Positions 34,874 to 44,732 of a stretch of 64,000 nt of DNA are shown here, one piece after another. The position numbers and the translations under genes are program-made. Every line of letters begins with the position of its first letter. Position 1 is the first letter of the stretch. The notes below the pieces were generated by a model. It saw only the letters and a list, made by a program, of their open reading frames with translations. It was not told the origin of the DNA and did not search any database. The stretch is from Marinirhabdus gelatinilytica (lineage in GTDB: Bacteria > Bacteroidota > Bacteroidia > Flavobacteriales > Flavobacteriaceae): positions 682,001 to 746,000 of the forward strand of contig NZ_QRAO01000001.1 of the NCBI RefSeq assembly GCF_003353425.1, in the 5' to 3' direction.

Positions 34874-37594
34874 ATGGCTGAAACAAAAAAAATGAGGCTT
34901 AGCAAAGTACTGCGGGAATTTAACATCTCGCTAGATCGTGCCGTGGAATTTTTAAGTTCCAAAGGATACGAGGTGGAGGCACGCCCTACTACCAAAATAT
35001 CCGGTGCAGAGTATGAAGCGCTGTTTGAAGAATTCCAGACAGATAAGAGCAAGAAAGTAGCCTCAAAAGAAGTTGGGGAAGAAAAACGTAAAGAGAAGGA
35101 AGAACTCCGTCTTGAGCGTGAACGTGAGCTGGAGGAGAAGGAAGAAAAAGCCGAAGCCAAAATTGTTAAAGCCGAAGCTACCCTTGGTGGCCTGAAGAAA
35201 GTAGGGAAAATTGACCTTGAAGCCAAGAAAAAGGCTGCAAAAGAAGAAGAGAGGGCCGAGGAAGTTGAAACTCCTAAAGAGGAGCCAAAAACTGAAAAAG
35301 CCGAAGCTAAGGAAGAAGCTCCTAAGGCCAAAAAGGAAAAGCCAACTACCAAGAAACCCGAAACTGCAAAAGAAGAGAAGCCTTCTACCAAAGAAGAGAC
35401 TAAAACCGAGGAGACCCCAACGGAAACTCCTCAAGAGGAAGAAGCAAAACCAGGTAGCGATGTAGTAAAAACTACCTACAAAAAACTGGACGGTCCTAAT
35501 TTTACAGGAAAGAAGATAGACCTTACACAGTTCAAAAAACCTGAAAAGAAGAAAAAAGAAAAGACCGACGCCAACAAGGAAAAACGGGGTCGTAGAAGAC
35601 GTATAAGCAAAGGCCCAGGTACTGGAGGAGGCCAAAGTAACAACCGCGGAAGAGGTAGAGGAAGATCTAACGTTCCAAAAGAAGAACCTACCGAGGAAGA
35701 AATCCAAAAACAAGTACGCGAGACCCTAGAGAAACTCCAAGGGAAATCCTCAAAAGGAAAAGGAGCCAAATACCGCCGTGAAAAACGAGATAGCCACCGC
35801 CAAAAAACCGAAGAGGATCTTGCACAACAAGAATTGGACAGCAAACTACTTAAGGTAACCGAATTTGTTACCGTAAGCGAAGTTGCTACCATGATGGACG
35901 TTCCCGTTACCAAAGTAATCTCAGCCTGTATGTCACTAGGAATGATGGTAACCATGAACCAACGTCTCGATGCCGAAACATTAACCATCGTAGCAGACGA
36001 GTTCGGATACGAAGTAGAATTTATTACTGCAGATATTGAGGAGTCTTTTACAGAGGAAGAAGATGCTCCGGAAGATCTGGAACCGCGAGCGCCTATCGTA
36101 ACCGTAATGGGTCACGTAGACCACGGAAAAACATCCCTATTGGATTACATTCGTGAAGAAAACGTAATCGCAGGTGAGAGTGGTGGAATTACACAGCATA
36201 TCGGCGCCTACGGAGTACAGTTGGAAAACGGACAAAAAATTGCCTTTCTGGATACACCGGGTCACGAGGCCTTTACCGCGATGCGTGCAAGGGGTGCCCA
36301 AGTAACCGATCTTGCCATAATTGTAATTGCAGCAGACGACGACATTATGCCACAAACAAAGGAAGCTATCAGTCACGCACAAGCGGCTGGGGTACCTATT
36401 GTTTTTGCCATCAATAAAATAGACAAGCCCACGGCAAACCCAGATAAAATTAAGGAAGGGTTGGCACAAATGAACCTTTTGGTAGAAGATTGGGGCGGAA
36501 AGATACAGTCGCATGATATTTCAGCCAAAAAAGGAACCGGAGTAAAAGAATTGCTCGAAAAAGTTTTATTAGAGGCCGAATTGCTAGAATTGAAAGCAAA
36601 CCCAGACAAACTGGCAAACGGAACTGTGGTCGAAGCCTTCTTGGATAAAGGCCGTGGTTATGTGTCTACCATTTTGGTACAGGGCGGAACCCTAAAGATT
36701 GGGGACTATGTATTGGCCGGACAACACAGTGGTAAGGTGAAGGCGATGCAAGATGAACGTGGTAAAAATATCAAGTCTGCAGGACCTTCAACACCTGTTT
36801 CCATCTTAGGATTGGACGGAGCGCCACAGGCGGGAGATAAATTCAACGTGTTTGAAGATGAACGTGAAGCTAAGGATATCGCCAACAAGCGTACACAGCT
36901 GCAACGTGAGCAATCTGTACGTACACAGCGCCATATCACACTGGACGAAATAGGACGCCGTATCGCACTGGGAGACTTTAAGGAGTTGAACATTATCCTG
37001 AAAGGAGATGTGGACGGTTCGGTAGAAGCCTTGACAGACTCGTTCCAGAAATTATCTACGGACGAGATACAAGTAAATATCATCCACAAGGCTGTTGGGC
37101 CCATTACCGAAAGTGATGTATTGTTAGCCTCGGCTTCCGATGCGATTATCATTGGGTTTAACGTGCGCCCAATGGGGAATGCACGCCAGATAGCCGATAA
37201 GGAAGAAATAGATATCCGCACCTATTCTATTATCTATGCAGCCATCAACGACTTGAAGGATGCGATGGAAGGAATGCTTTCTCCAGAGATGAAAGAAGAG
37301 ATTACCGGTACTGCAGAGATACGTGAAACATTCAAAATTTCTAAAGTAGGGACCATTGCAGGTTGTATGGTTACCAACGGAAAGATATTGCGCAACAACA
37401 GTATTAGATTGATACGTGAAGGTGTTGTGATCCATACAGGTGAACTGGAATCGCTTAAACGCTTCAAGGACGATGTAAAAGAAGTTTCCAAAGGCTACGA
37501 TTGTGGTATCCAGTTGAAGAACTACAACGACATACAAGTAGACGATATCATTGAAGGCTTCCAAGAAGTAGCCGTGAAGAAGAAGTTGAAGTAG
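34874..37594 (+). CDS. infB: Translation initiation factor IF-2
   Basis: 906 residues. An N-terminal IF2-N helix is followed by a long low-complexity linker (about residues 60-230) of Lys, Glu, Pro and Thr. The GTPase core starts with G1 GHVDHGKTS at 413-421, then [14 protein letters not shown] and the C-terminal initiator-tRNA-binding domain. It brings fMet-tRNA to the 30S subunit. Sixty-two bases separate it from nusA. Confidence 0.97.
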   Translation: MAETKKMRLSKVLREFNISLDRAVEFLSSKGYEVEARPTTKISGAEYEALFEEFQTDKSKKVASKEVGEEKRKEKEELRLERERELEEKEEKAEAKIVKAEATLGGLKKVGKIDLEAKKKAAKEEERAEEVETPKEEPKTEKAEAKEEAPKAKKEKPTTKKPETAKEEKPSTKEETKTEETPTETPQEEEAKPGSDVVKTTYKKLDGPNFTGKKIDLTQFKKPEKKKKEKTDANKEKRGRRRRISKGPGTGGGQSNNRGRGRGRSNVPKEEPTEEEIQKQVRETLEKLQGKSSKGKGAKYRREKRDSHRQKTEEDLAQQELDSKLLKVTEFVTVSEVATMMDVPVTKVISACMSLGMMVTMNQRLDAETLTIVADEFGYEVEFITADIEESFTEEEDAPEDLEPRAPIVTVMGHVDHGKTSLLDYIREENVIAGESGGITQHIGAYGVQLENGQKIAFLDTPGHEAFTAMRARGAQVTDLAIIVIAADDDIMPQTKEAISHAQAAGVPIVFAINKIDKPTANPDKIKEGLAQMNLLVEDWGGKIQSHDISAKKGTGVKELLEKVLLEAELLELKANPDKLANGTVVEAFLDKGRGYVSTILVQGGTLKIGDYVLAGQHSGKVKAMQDERGKNIKSAGPSTPVSILGLDGAPQAGDKFNVFEDEREAKDIANKRTQLQREQSVRTQRHITLDEIGRRIALGDFKELNIILKGDVDGSVEALTDSFQKLSTDEIQVNIIHKAVGPITESDVLLASASDAIIIGFNVRPMGNARQIADKEEIDIRTYSIIYAAINDLKDAMEGMLSPEMKEEITGTAEIRETFKISKVGTIAGCMVTNGKILRNNSIRLIREGVVIHTGELESLKRFKDDVKEVSKGYDCGIQLKNYNDIQVDDIIEGFQEVAVKKKLK

Positions 37595-37638
37595 CTTTAA
37601 TAAGCAATTTTCAGTTGCAATATGCAATAAACAGTATA

Positions 37639-37666
37639 ACGGCTCTCAGGTTTGGGGGTCGTTTTT
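37639..37666 (+). terminator. Intrinsic terminator after infB
   Basis: A 9-pair stem with three G-T wobbles, ACGGCTCTC / GGGGGTCGT, a 6-base loop and a following T run. It lies 45 bases downstream of infB. The rest of the 197-base gap to the convergent acyl-CoA dehydrogenase gene shows nothing recognisable. Confidence 0.55.
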
Positions 37667-37791
37667 GTTTTGGGTCGCTTTTAAAAATGTTGATACCATT
37701 GCTAGTGCTAGCGACTCACTAGTATTTTGCATAAGCATAAATAGTTCCTAAAACAGTTCTACCGTCTACACGCTGCCAACTACCCACTATT

Positions 37792-39156
37792 TTAAGAAAC
37801 AAAAGCACTATACCCCGTAATCGCTCTTCCCACAATTAAAGAGTTAATTTCCTTGGTGCCTTCATAACTATAAATTGCTTCGGCATCGGCTACAAAACGG
37901 GCTACGTCGTGTTCAAGCAAAATTCCGTTACCACCCATTACTTCTCTGGCACGGCTTACCACGTCACGGGTGCGCATACTGCAAAACACCTTGGCAAGGG
38001 AGGCGTGCTCATCGGTCATAATATCTTGGTCCTGCATTTCGCTCAAGCGGAAGCACAAGGTTTGCATTGCGGTAAGGTTGGCCACCATCTCCACCAAATG
38101 ATTCTGGATTAATTGAAACCTTGCAATGGGCCTTCCGAACTGTTCTCGCTTTTTTGTGTATTTCAAAGCGCTCTCGTAGGCGCCTCGGGCACAACCCACA
38201 GCTTGCCACGCTACAGCGGCACGGGTCATTTTCAATACTTTGGCGGTGTCTTTAAAGTGGTCACATTTCTGTAAACGGTCACTTTCGGGAACACGGCAAT
38301 CGGTTAAGGTGATTAACGCATTTTGTACGGTGCGCAGCGCCATCTTATCTCTCATTTTTTCAGCTTTGTAGCCAGGGTTTCCTTTGCGTACCAAAAAACC
38401 TTTCACGGCGTGGGTTTCTTTCTCACGGGCCCAGATGATGGTGACATCGCTAAAAGTAGCATTGCCAATCCATTTCTTTTGGCCGTTGAGTATCCACTCG
38501 TCGCCTTCCTTGTAACAAGTGGTCTCCATTCCGCCGGCAACAGCAGACCCTACATTAGGTTCGGTGAGCCCAAAGGCACCAATAGCTTCCATACGTTGCA
38601 TCTTGGGGAGCCATTCCTGTTTTTGTTCCTCGCTTCCGCATAGGTAGATGGAACCCATTGCCAGTCCGCTGTGCACTCCAAAAAAGGTAGATATGGAAAC
38701 ATCTATCCGTGCCAGTTCCATCGCCATGATACCTTCCATTAAAAAAGTTTCACCCGGACAGCCATACCCTTGGTAGGCCATACCGCATATATTAAGCTCT
38801 GCCATCTTTGGGATAATGTGGTGTGGAAATTCGGCACGGTTCCAAAAGTCGTTGGCAATGGGTTTAATTTCCTTTTCCATGAATTGACGCACTTTCAGCT
38901 GAATTTCACGCTGGTGCGGGGTCAATTTTAGACTCAAATCGTAAAAATCACCATCAATGGGAGGGAGCTTGTGCTGTCCCTTGCGGGCTTTGGTTTTCAG
39001 CATACGCATCAAGCCTGCCATTTGTCGATCGTCAAGCTCGCCCACGGTTTTCATTACTTCACCTAGATCTATCTTCTGTGATATCTTGGCAATGGCTTTA
39101 ATGTCTACTTCTTTTAATACTTTAAAGGTTTCTTTGATTCTGGAAAACATGGACAT
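37792..39156 (-). CDS. Acyl-CoA dehydrogenase family protein with long N-terminal extension
   Basis: 454 residues, about 60-70 longer than the family norm because of a helical extension before the dehydrogenase core (LTPHQREIQLKVRQFMEKEI). FAD-binding GAFGLTEPNVGS and WIGNA blocks are present, and the catalytic base is Glu432 in YSYEGTKEI, the position used by medium-chain and glutaryl-CoA dehydrogenases. The substrate cannot be fixed. It is alone, with the M23 gene 123 bases upstream on the same strand. Confidence 0.9.
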   Translation of the reverse strand: MSMFSRIKETFKVLKEVDIKAIAKISQKIDLGEVMKTVGELDDRQMAGLMRMLKTKARKGQHKLPPIDGDFYDLSLKLTPHQREIQLKVRQFMEKEIKPIANDFWNRAEFPHHIIPKMAELNICGMAYQGYGCPGETFLMEGIMAMELARIDVSISTFFGVHSGLAMGSIYLCGSEEQKQEWLPKMQRMEAIGAFGLTEPNVGSAVAGGMETTCYKEGDEWILNGQKKWIGNATFSDVTIIWAREKETHAVKGFLVRKGNPGYKAEKMRDKMALRTVQNALITLTDCRVPESDRLQKCDHFKDTAKVLKMTRAAVAWQAVGCARGAYESALKYTKKREQFGRPIARFQLIQNHLVEMVANLTAMQTLCFRLSEMQDQDIMTDEHASLAKVFCSMRTRDVVSRAREVMGGNGILLEHDVARFVADAEAIYSYEGTKEINSLIVGRAITGYSAFVS

Positions 39157-39188
39157 AGTAGAAATTTAATTTGAAATTAAACCTTAAA

Positions 39189-39215
39189 TCCCCCTTGGGG
39201 TAGGCAGGGAGGTGT
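39189..39215 (+). repeat. Palindromic intergenic repeat, copy A
   Basis: CCCCC-TT-GGGG followed by TAGGCAGGGAGGTGT. It matches the pattern of the copies at 54.7, 62.5 and 63.2 kb: an inverted repeat and then a TTAG...GGGGTGT tail. It lies between the acyl-CoA dehydrogenase and the M23 gene. Confidence 0.6.
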
Positions 39216-39279
39216 AAGTTCTTCGTTTTAGCTAAAATAAAGATACTAGCCACTGAAATGTAATACCCCCAAAAATTTG

Positions 39280-40416
39280 TTAATTTGAAAGAAAGGGGTC
39301 TATTTGATTGTCTCTTACAAAACCTTTTAGGGAATCCTTTGTAACAATATGAAACCACCTTCCGTACTTTCCCATGATTGAAATAGTATCGTTCTTGTTG
39401 GTTTGTCCAATTTCATCCAGTGCCGAAGATGGGCCTTGGTGAATAGTGGTTTTATTTCTTTTTACACTGCCTGAAGTTGCCTTGTTTATAGGTGAAATTT
39501 CCGGAATTTCGGTTTGTTTAATAAATGGGTACGGATTAACAGGGCCTGTACTGCCTTTGTATATTCCAAAATGTAAGTGTGGTTCTGTAGTTTTTGCATT
39601 CCCGGTGTTACCTACAAAACCCAAGGTGTCTCCCAATTGTACGCGTTGGCCAGTTTTTACCGCTATGCTATCCAGATGTGCGTAATAAATGGTTTTGCCG
39701 AACAATCCATCCCGCAGCCACACTTGTTTACCGCCCAAACCACGATTTCCTGTTGAAGAAATACGTCCGTCCGTAATGGCTATGAGTGGTGTGCCTTTGG
39801 GAGCAAAAATATCGACTCCCTCGTGGGAACGTTTGCCACCACCACGGGGAGCTCCCCAAAAACTTTGTATATTTTTATTCCCCGCTCCACTTACCGGGAA
39901 TGTATAGGTGGGTTGGGTATACATTTTAAGCTGAAATGGAAATGCCAATCCCATCTCAGGTTGTACGGTAATTTTATAGACGCCATATTTTTTTACTGTG
40001 TGTGTAAGCTGGCTACTATCTCTTTCGGAAGCTTTGAGTAGTTTCAGAGTTTTTGTGGTGTCCTCAGGTTTTTGGAATACTTCAATGAACACCTGCGCAG
40101 AATCGGGTTGTTTTTCTACGGAGACTATCAGTTTTTCGCCTTCCTGTAGTTGTACATCGTAGCTATATACATTAAAATTTTCAGCAGAGTATATACCACT
40201 CTCAGCATAGGGGAGTGTTACTATGATGCTGTCCTGTAGTGCTCTGCCAAAGGCTTTTTTCCATTTCAGTAAGAGCGAATCATCTTTTTCAAAATTTCTG
40301 TCGTATACCTCACGGGCAGTAGGTTGTACAACCACATCGGTTACTTTTTGTACTTGTTCACATCCTGCCAACAGTAACACCAGAATAAAAAATGAGAAAA
40401 GATTCGGTTTTTTCAT
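39280..40416 (-). CDS. M23 family peptidoglycan metallopeptidase, lipoprotein
   Basis: 378 residues with a lipobox (LLAGC, Cys19). The M23 (LytM) domain has HEGVDIF and HLHFGIY, so the zinc ligands are present. A beta-rich domain precedes it and a C-terminal SH3-like domain (TISIMGKYGRWFHIVTKD) follows. It probably cleaves peptide crosslinks in peptidoglycan. It lies 31 bases downstream of radA on the same strand. Confidence 0.9.
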   Translation of the reverse strand: MKKPNLFSFFILVLLLAGCEQVQKVTDVVVQPTAREVYDRNFEKDDSLLLKWKKAFGRALQDSIIVTLPYAESGIYSAENFNVYSYDVQLQEGEKLIVSVEKQPDSAQVFIEVFQKPEDTTKTLKLLKASERDSSQLTHTVKKYGVYKITVQPEMGLAFPFQLKMYTQPTYTFPVSGAGNKNIQSFWGAPRGGGKRSHEGVDIFAPKGTPLIAITDGRISSTGNRGLGGKQVWLRDGLFGKTIYYAHLDSIAVKTGQRVQLGDTLGFVGNTGNAKTTEPHLHFGIYKGSTGPVNPYPFIKQTEIPEISPINKATSGSVKRNKTTIHQGPSSALDEIGQTNKNDTISIMGKYGRWFHIVTKDSLKGFVRDNQIDPFLSN

Positions 40417-40447
40417 GGACTGTTCTTAGCAGGAATTGTACCAAAGA

Positions 40448-41821
40448 TTACCCAAAGAGATGCTGTACCACATCGTTCACTTTTGCTAATTTAATGATGT
40501 TAATGCCATAAGAGGCCTTCGGGAGTTTACAGTATTTTGAAATGATAATACTTTCAAACCCTAGTTTTTCAGCTTCTAGAATACGTTGGTCTACTCGGGT
40601 AACGGGTCTTACCTCACCAGCTAAACCAATTTCGGCAGCAAAGCACATGCGTTTGTCTATGGCGATATCTATATTGCTAGAAAGCACGGCAGCCACCACG
40701 GCCAGATCTATTGCGGGGTCGTCTACTGTGATGCCGCCTGTAACATTTAAAAATACGTCCTTGGCGCCCAGTTTAAAACCAGCTCTTTTTTCGAGGACCG
40801 CCAAAATCATATTCAACCGCTTGGCGTTGTAGCCTGTTGCGCTGCGTTGAGGTGTCCCATACACCGCGGTAGACACTAAGGCCTGAATTTCAATCATCAA
40901 GGGTCTCATGCCTTCCAGTGTTGAGGCAATGGCAGTACCACTCAATTCTTCTTCATTTTTAGAGATCAATATTTCCGAAGGATTGCTCACCTCTCTCAAT
41001 CCGCTGCCTTGCATTTCGTAAATTCCCAACTCGTTGGTGCTTCCAAAACGGTTTTTGTTGGCACGTAAAATTCGGTAGATGTGGTTTCGGTCACCTTCAA
41101 ACTGCAGGACGGTGTCCACCATATGCTCCAAAATCTTGGGCCCTGCGATGTTCCCATCTTTAGTTATGTGCCCTATCAATATTACGGGGGTGGCCGTTTC
41201 CTTGGCAAATTTAATAAGCTCGGTAGTACATTCCCGTATCTGCGAGATGCTGCCGGCACTGCTTTCAATATAGTCGGTATGCAGGGTTTGTATAGAATCT
41301 ATCACCACGATATCAGGTTGCATTTCGGCAATATTGCGGAAGATATTCTGTGTTTTGGTCTCGGTTAAAATGTAGCAGGTATTCGCTTCGGGATGGATGC
41401 GGGCTGCCCGCATCTTAATTTGTTGCGCACTTTCTTCGCCAGAAACATACAGTGTTTTATAAGGTAATTGTAAGGCAACCTGTAACATCAACGTGCTTTT
41501 CCCAATCCCGGGTTCGCCACCCAAGAGGGTTAAGCTACCGGGTACGAGGCCACCACCTAGCACACGGTTCAACTCTTCATTTTTTGTGTTCAGGCGAGTT
41601 TCTTTTTCTGAGGAAATTTCAGAAATAAGCGTTGGTCTTGCACTTCTGCCACGCTCAGTATGCACAGAAGTTTCATTGGTTTTCCATGAAGTCTTTTCGG
41701 CCTTCTGGATTACCTCCTCGGCAATGGTGTTCCATTCCTTACAGGACGTGCATTGCCCTTGCCATTTAGCGAATTGGGCACCACAGTTTTGGCAGAAAAA
41801 GGTAGTTTTTGTTTTGGCCAT
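40448..41821 (-). CDS. radA: DNA repair protein RadA
   Basis: 457 residues, full length. N-terminal zinc finger CQNCGAQFAKWQGQCTSC, RecA-like ATPase with Walker A GGEPGIGKSTL, the RadA-specific KNRFGSTNE motif, and a Lon-like C-terminal domain with GGITVDDPAIDLAVVAA. It assists recombination by branch migration. It is probably cotranscribed with the M23 gene. Confidence 0.96.
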   Translation of the reverse strand: MAKTKTTFFCQNCGAQFAKWQGQCTSCKEWNTIAEEVIQKAEKTSWKTNETSVHTERGRSARPTLISEISSEKETRLNTKNEELNRVLGGGLVPGSLTLLGGEPGIGKSTLMLQVALQLPYKTLYVSGEESAQQIKMRAARIHPEANTCYILTETKTQNIFRNIAEMQPDIVVIDSIQTLHTDYIESSAGSISQIRECTTELIKFAKETATPVILIGHITKDGNIAGPKILEHMVDTVLQFEGDRNHIYRILRANKNRFGSTNELGIYEMQGSGLREVSNPSEILISKNEEELSGTAIASTLEGMRPLMIEIQALVSTAVYGTPQRSATGYNAKRLNMILAVLEKRAGFKLGAKDVFLNVTGGITVDDPAIDLAVVAAVLSSNIDIAIDKRMCFAAEIGLAGEVRPVTRVDQRILEAEKLGFESIIISKYCKLPKASYGINIIKLAKVNDVVQHLFG

Positions 41822-41830
41822 ACTAGGAAG

Positions 41831-41863
41831 TAAAGGTACGTATAATCAAATTCTAGATTACAA
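41831..41863 (-). promoter_or_regulatory. Promoter of radA
   Basis: On the minus strand TTG (41861-41863), 22-base spacer, TACCTTTA (41831-41838), one mismatch from TAnnTTTG. The element ends nine bases before the radA ATG, implying a leader of only a few bases. Confidence 0.45.
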
Positions 41864-41864
41864 C

Positions 41865-42023
41865 TTACCTTCCCCTAATAATACTGTATAAAATAGCAAT
41901 TACGGCCAGCACCAGTAAAATATGGATTAGGTTGCTGGTGCCAAGTCCTTCAACAAACCCGAAAAAACCTAGAATCCAAACAACGATACAGATTACGGCT
42001 ATGAGCCAAAGAATACCTCTCAT
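41865..42023 (-). CDS. Small two-helix membrane protein (lmo0937-like)
   Basis: 52 residues, with an ATG at 42021-42023 and a TAA at 41865-41867. Two hydrophobic helices (about 4-23 and 31-48) are joined by FVEGLGTSN, and the end is SIIRGR. Length and layout match the lmo0937 family of small membrane proteins, often stress-induced in Flavobacteria. Function unknown. It lies between the hydrolase-like gene and radA on the same strand, 44 bases before radA. Confidence 0.75.
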   Translation of the reverse strand: MRGILWLIAVICIVVWILGFFGFVEGLGTSNLIHILLVLAVIAILYSIIRGR

Positions 42024-42110
42024 AATTAACTTTTTTGTTGGTTACTATAGGTGAAATTAAAAATTATAATATTTCTTTTTGCCAAATCTTTGTGAAAATT
42101 GAGGAGTTTC

Positions 42111-43265
42111 CTAGTAGCCAAAGTCTTCTTTAATCTTATCGGCTTTCTCCAGCATGAGGTCTATGGTGATAAAATCTACCTCTTCCTTATCAAAAGCTCC
42201 TTGATAGGTACGCATGGCCTTTTTTGGTTCACCCAGGCCTTCCAATGCCAGTCCCATGTAATAATCGCCCAGTACCGTATCTGGATATTGCTTTTGTGCC
42301 ATAGATGCGATCGTGCGGAGCGATTCGTATTGTTTTTTCTTTTCGGCCGCAGTGGCAGTTGCTATATAGTCATTAACACGAATTGGGTTGGTAAGTCCAA
42401 AAAGATCCTCAATTACCTTGTACTTTTCGGTTAAATAGTCACTGATGGGGGTGTCCATTTTTAGTAATTTTTCGGTGAACTCCTGCTTGCTTATGGGGCG
42501 GTATACCGAGAACATTTTCTCCAATGCAGAAGGAATGGCCCTTGCTACCAATGAATAGTGGGTGGCACCTTCAAAATCATCGAAATAATAATCGAAGGTA
42601 TCATTCTTTAAAGGTTTAAGGGCAGTATCCAGCTCAAGAGTGATTTGTCTTAGGTCTGGAATGTCGTCGGTTCCCGTGGCCAGATAGTAAAACGTCTTTT
42701 TTTCTATGCTGGGGATGCGCTGCGGGATACGCTCTGCCATCATGGGTGCCAGGTCTGGACTCAGGTTTATATATCCATTAAAGAGGGGTGGTTCCTTAAA
42801 GAGATAATAATTAATAAAGTTTGCCGTAAAATCGTGCCCCACGGCGATGGTAAATTGTGCCGTACGGTAGGTGCTGTCTATATAAGGCAGTAATTCCAGA
42901 CCGATAAATTCGAAAAAATCGGCACCTTTTTCCTCGGGCATAAAGTTTACGTCGTCGTAGGCCCCATCGTCATATCTAGAGTCGCCCTGCATAATTCCTA
43001 CTACAATACTCTCTGGCATATCTTCCCAGTAACTGAAGTAGTCCACATTCCCGGCAACGGGTTCAAAGAGGTAATTTGCATCCAGGACAATGATTATGGG
43101 GTACACCTTTTCGGTATTTTCATCGTAATCACGGGGCAGCTGTATTTTTAGCCTTCGGGTTTCGTCCAGTTTTGAAGAGGGAAATTCTTCATATAAAATC
43201 TTGGATTGTGCAAGGGCTGGAAGCGATATAAAAAGACAAGTTGCGATGAGTAGTAAGCGTTTCAT
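42111..43265 (-). CDS. Alpha/beta-hydrolase-fold (esterase D-like) protein with missing nucleophile
   Basis: 384 residues with a signal peptide (MKRLLLIATCLFISLPALA). The first ~270 residues follow the Fes/esterase-D fold (YPIIIVLDANYLF, PESIVVGI), and the C-terminal ~100 are helical with a TPR-like segment. At the nucleophile elbow, where GHSxGG is expected, the sequence is Gly143-His-Asp145-Phe-Thr, so the serine is Asp. A periplasmic pseudo-enzyme or binding protein is likely. The neighbouring genes do not suggest a pathway. Confidence 0.8.
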   Translation of the reverse strand: MKRLLLIATCLFISLPALAQSKILYEEFPSSKLDETRRLKIQLPRDYDENTEKVYPIIIVLDANYLFEPVAGNVDYFSYWEDMPESIVVGIMQGDSRYDDGAYDDVNFMPEEKGADFFEFIGLELLPYIDSTYRTAQFTIAVGHDFTANFINYYLFKEPPLFNGYINLSPDLAPMMAERIPQRIPSIEKKTFYYLATGTDDIPDLRQITLELDTALKPLKNDTFDYYFDDFEGATHYSLVARAIPSALEKMFSVYRPISKQEFTEKLLKMDTPISDYLTEKYKVIEDLFGLTNPIRVNDYIATATAAEKKKQYESLRTIASMAQKQYPDTVLGDYYMGLALEGLGEPKKAMRTYQGAFDKEEVDFITIDLMLEKADKIKEDFGY

Positions 43266-43347
43266 TTTTTCTGAAATTTTAAGGAACCGAAAGATACTAA
43301 AATTTTTCAGCCCTTCATTTTCAAACTTCAGCTAAAAGGTAAAGGCC

Positions 43348-44319
43348 TCAGGAAGTGGTTTTTTCCTTGTTGTAAAACGGAAGCGCCAAAAAGGAAATTC
43401 CCCCAGAGATAATTATGTACGCCATGTGGCTGCTCCAAACTATCCAGCCAAGTGCTGTGCCCACGGTTTCGTCAATCCCGAACAATAGCAAAATGCCCAT
43501 GATGGCAGCAGGGTAGGTTCCAAAACCACTGTTGGTAAACCCAAAGGTGAAACTGCCCACAACAAATGTGGTGATGATCACCCCTATGGAAATGCTGGTA
43601 GTCTCCTCCAGCGCGAGTGTTGCAACATAGAAAGAAGCCAGATAAAGCCCCCAGATTACCAGGCTCCAAAAAATGAAAGCGGTCTTTTTCTTCATGGTGA
43701 GTATGCTCAACATACCTGCTTTTAGCCCGTTTATAAGTTTGTTTATCTTAATGCTGAGCTTGTTTTTTGCGTATTTCAGGAAAGCAACAAAAGCCAGGAG
43801 CAATACCAATCCAATAACCGAAACTAGTGCCAGCTTTTGTACGGGAACAACTTCTATAAGATATCCATACAGAACATCGTACTGCATAAAGAGTGCTAAG
43901 GCTATAAATAGCAACAAGAGTACAAGATCTACAATACGTTCAGAAATAATGGTGCCAAAGCCCTTGTCAAAAGGAACATCCTCATATTTAGCAAGTACTA
44001 CAGCCCTGGAAACTTCGCCGCTCTTGGGAATAAAAATATTCATGAGATAGGCTACCGAAACGGCCATAAAGTTATTGGCTATTCTAGGATGATATCCCAG
44101 CGGTTGTAGTAGAAAATTCCAGCGGTACGCCCTTATGAGGTGGCTCAATACACTAAGTGCTACCGAAATGGCAACGTACCAATAGTTGGCACTCTTAAAG
44201 TGGAGTTTCAACTGCGTTAGCTGCTCTGGGGTAAATTCATTGAAGATGTACCAGATCAAAAACACGCCCAGAGCTAGGGGCAGGGCGATACTTAAAAATT
44301 TGGAGAGCGATTTGTTCAC
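43348..44319 (-). CDS. Lysylphosphatidylglycerol synthase transmembrane-region family protein
   Basis: 323 residues with about eight membrane helices. The RAYRWNFLLQPLGY and NIFIPKSGEVSRAVVLAKYE blocks are characteristic of the LPG_synthase_TM / UPF0104 (YbhN-like) family. It lacks the cytoplasmic aminoacyl-transferase domain, so it is a stand-alone flippase-like membrane part. It starts one base after the panD stop and is probably cotranscribed with panD. Confidence 0.85.
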   Translation of the reverse strand: MNKSLSKFLSIALPLALGVFLIWYIFNEFTPEQLTQLKLHFKSANYWYVAISVALSVLSHLIRAYRWNFLLQPLGYHPRIANNFMAVSVAYLMNIFIPKSGEVSRAVVLAKYEDVPFDKGFGTIISERIVDLVLLLLFIALALFMQYDVLYGYLIEVVPVQKLALVSVIGLVLLLAFVAFLKYAKNKLSIKINKLINGLKAGMLSILTMKKKTAFIFWSLVIWGLYLASFYVATLALEETTSISIGVIITTFVVGSFTFGFTNSGFGTYPAAIMGILLLFGIDETVGTALGWIVWSSHMAYIIISGGISFLALPFYNKEKTTS

Positions 44320-44320
44320 C

Positions 44321-44671
44321 TTACCTTAAGAGGTTGTTTTCTTCGTTTGGAAAAACCAAGGCAGGTTTAAACTTCTTGGCAGCATCAACATCCATCATGG
44401 CATAGGTGATAAGAATCAAGATGTCCCCAGGAGCCACTTTTCTTGCTGCGGCACCATTTAAGGTAATCTCACCACTGTTTCTGGGTCCCGGTATGGCATA
44501 GGTTTCCAATCTTTCGCCGTTATTATTGTTTACAATTTGTATTTTCTCGCCCTCCACGATATTGGCGGCGTCCATAAGGTCTTCGTCTATAGTGATGCTA
44601 CCAATATAGTTTAGGTCTGCACCTGTTACCTTTACTCTGTGGATCTTGGATTTAACTACGTGAATTTGCAT
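44321..44671 (-). CDS. panD: Aspartate 1-decarboxylase PanD
   Basis: 116 residues from the ATG at 44671; a start five codons upstream is possible but would contain the -7 promoter element. The self-cleavage site Gly24-Ser25 (NYIGSITID) yields the pyruvoyl group that makes beta-alanine for pantothenate. [12 protein letters not shown] is the second family block. It lies 61 bases after panC and one base before the flippase-like gene. Confidence 0.96.
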   Translation of the reverse strand: MQIHVVKSKIHRVKVTGADLNYIGSITIDEDLMDAANIVEGEKIQIVNNNNGERLETYAIPGPRNSGEITLNGAAARKVAPGDILILITYAMMDVDAAKKFKPALVFPNEENNLLR

Positions 44672-44675
44672 GGGG

Positions 44676-44683
44676 CAAAGATA
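44676..44683 (-). promoter_or_regulatory. -7 element of panD, four bases before the start codon
   Basis: TATCTTTG on the minus strand, a perfect TAnnTTTG, with exactly four bases to the panD ATG. Transcription would start at or within the start codon. No clear -33 TTG. Confidence 0.55.
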
Positions 44684-44732
44684 CAACTTGATTTTTATTT
44701 TAAATACTGAAATGTAACCTGAAAACAGCGGC

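Noticed and set aside
35063-35713. 216-codon Phe-rich frame opposite infB
   Set aside because: Produced by the Lys/Glu-rich IF-2 linker read in reverse; no domain or start signal.
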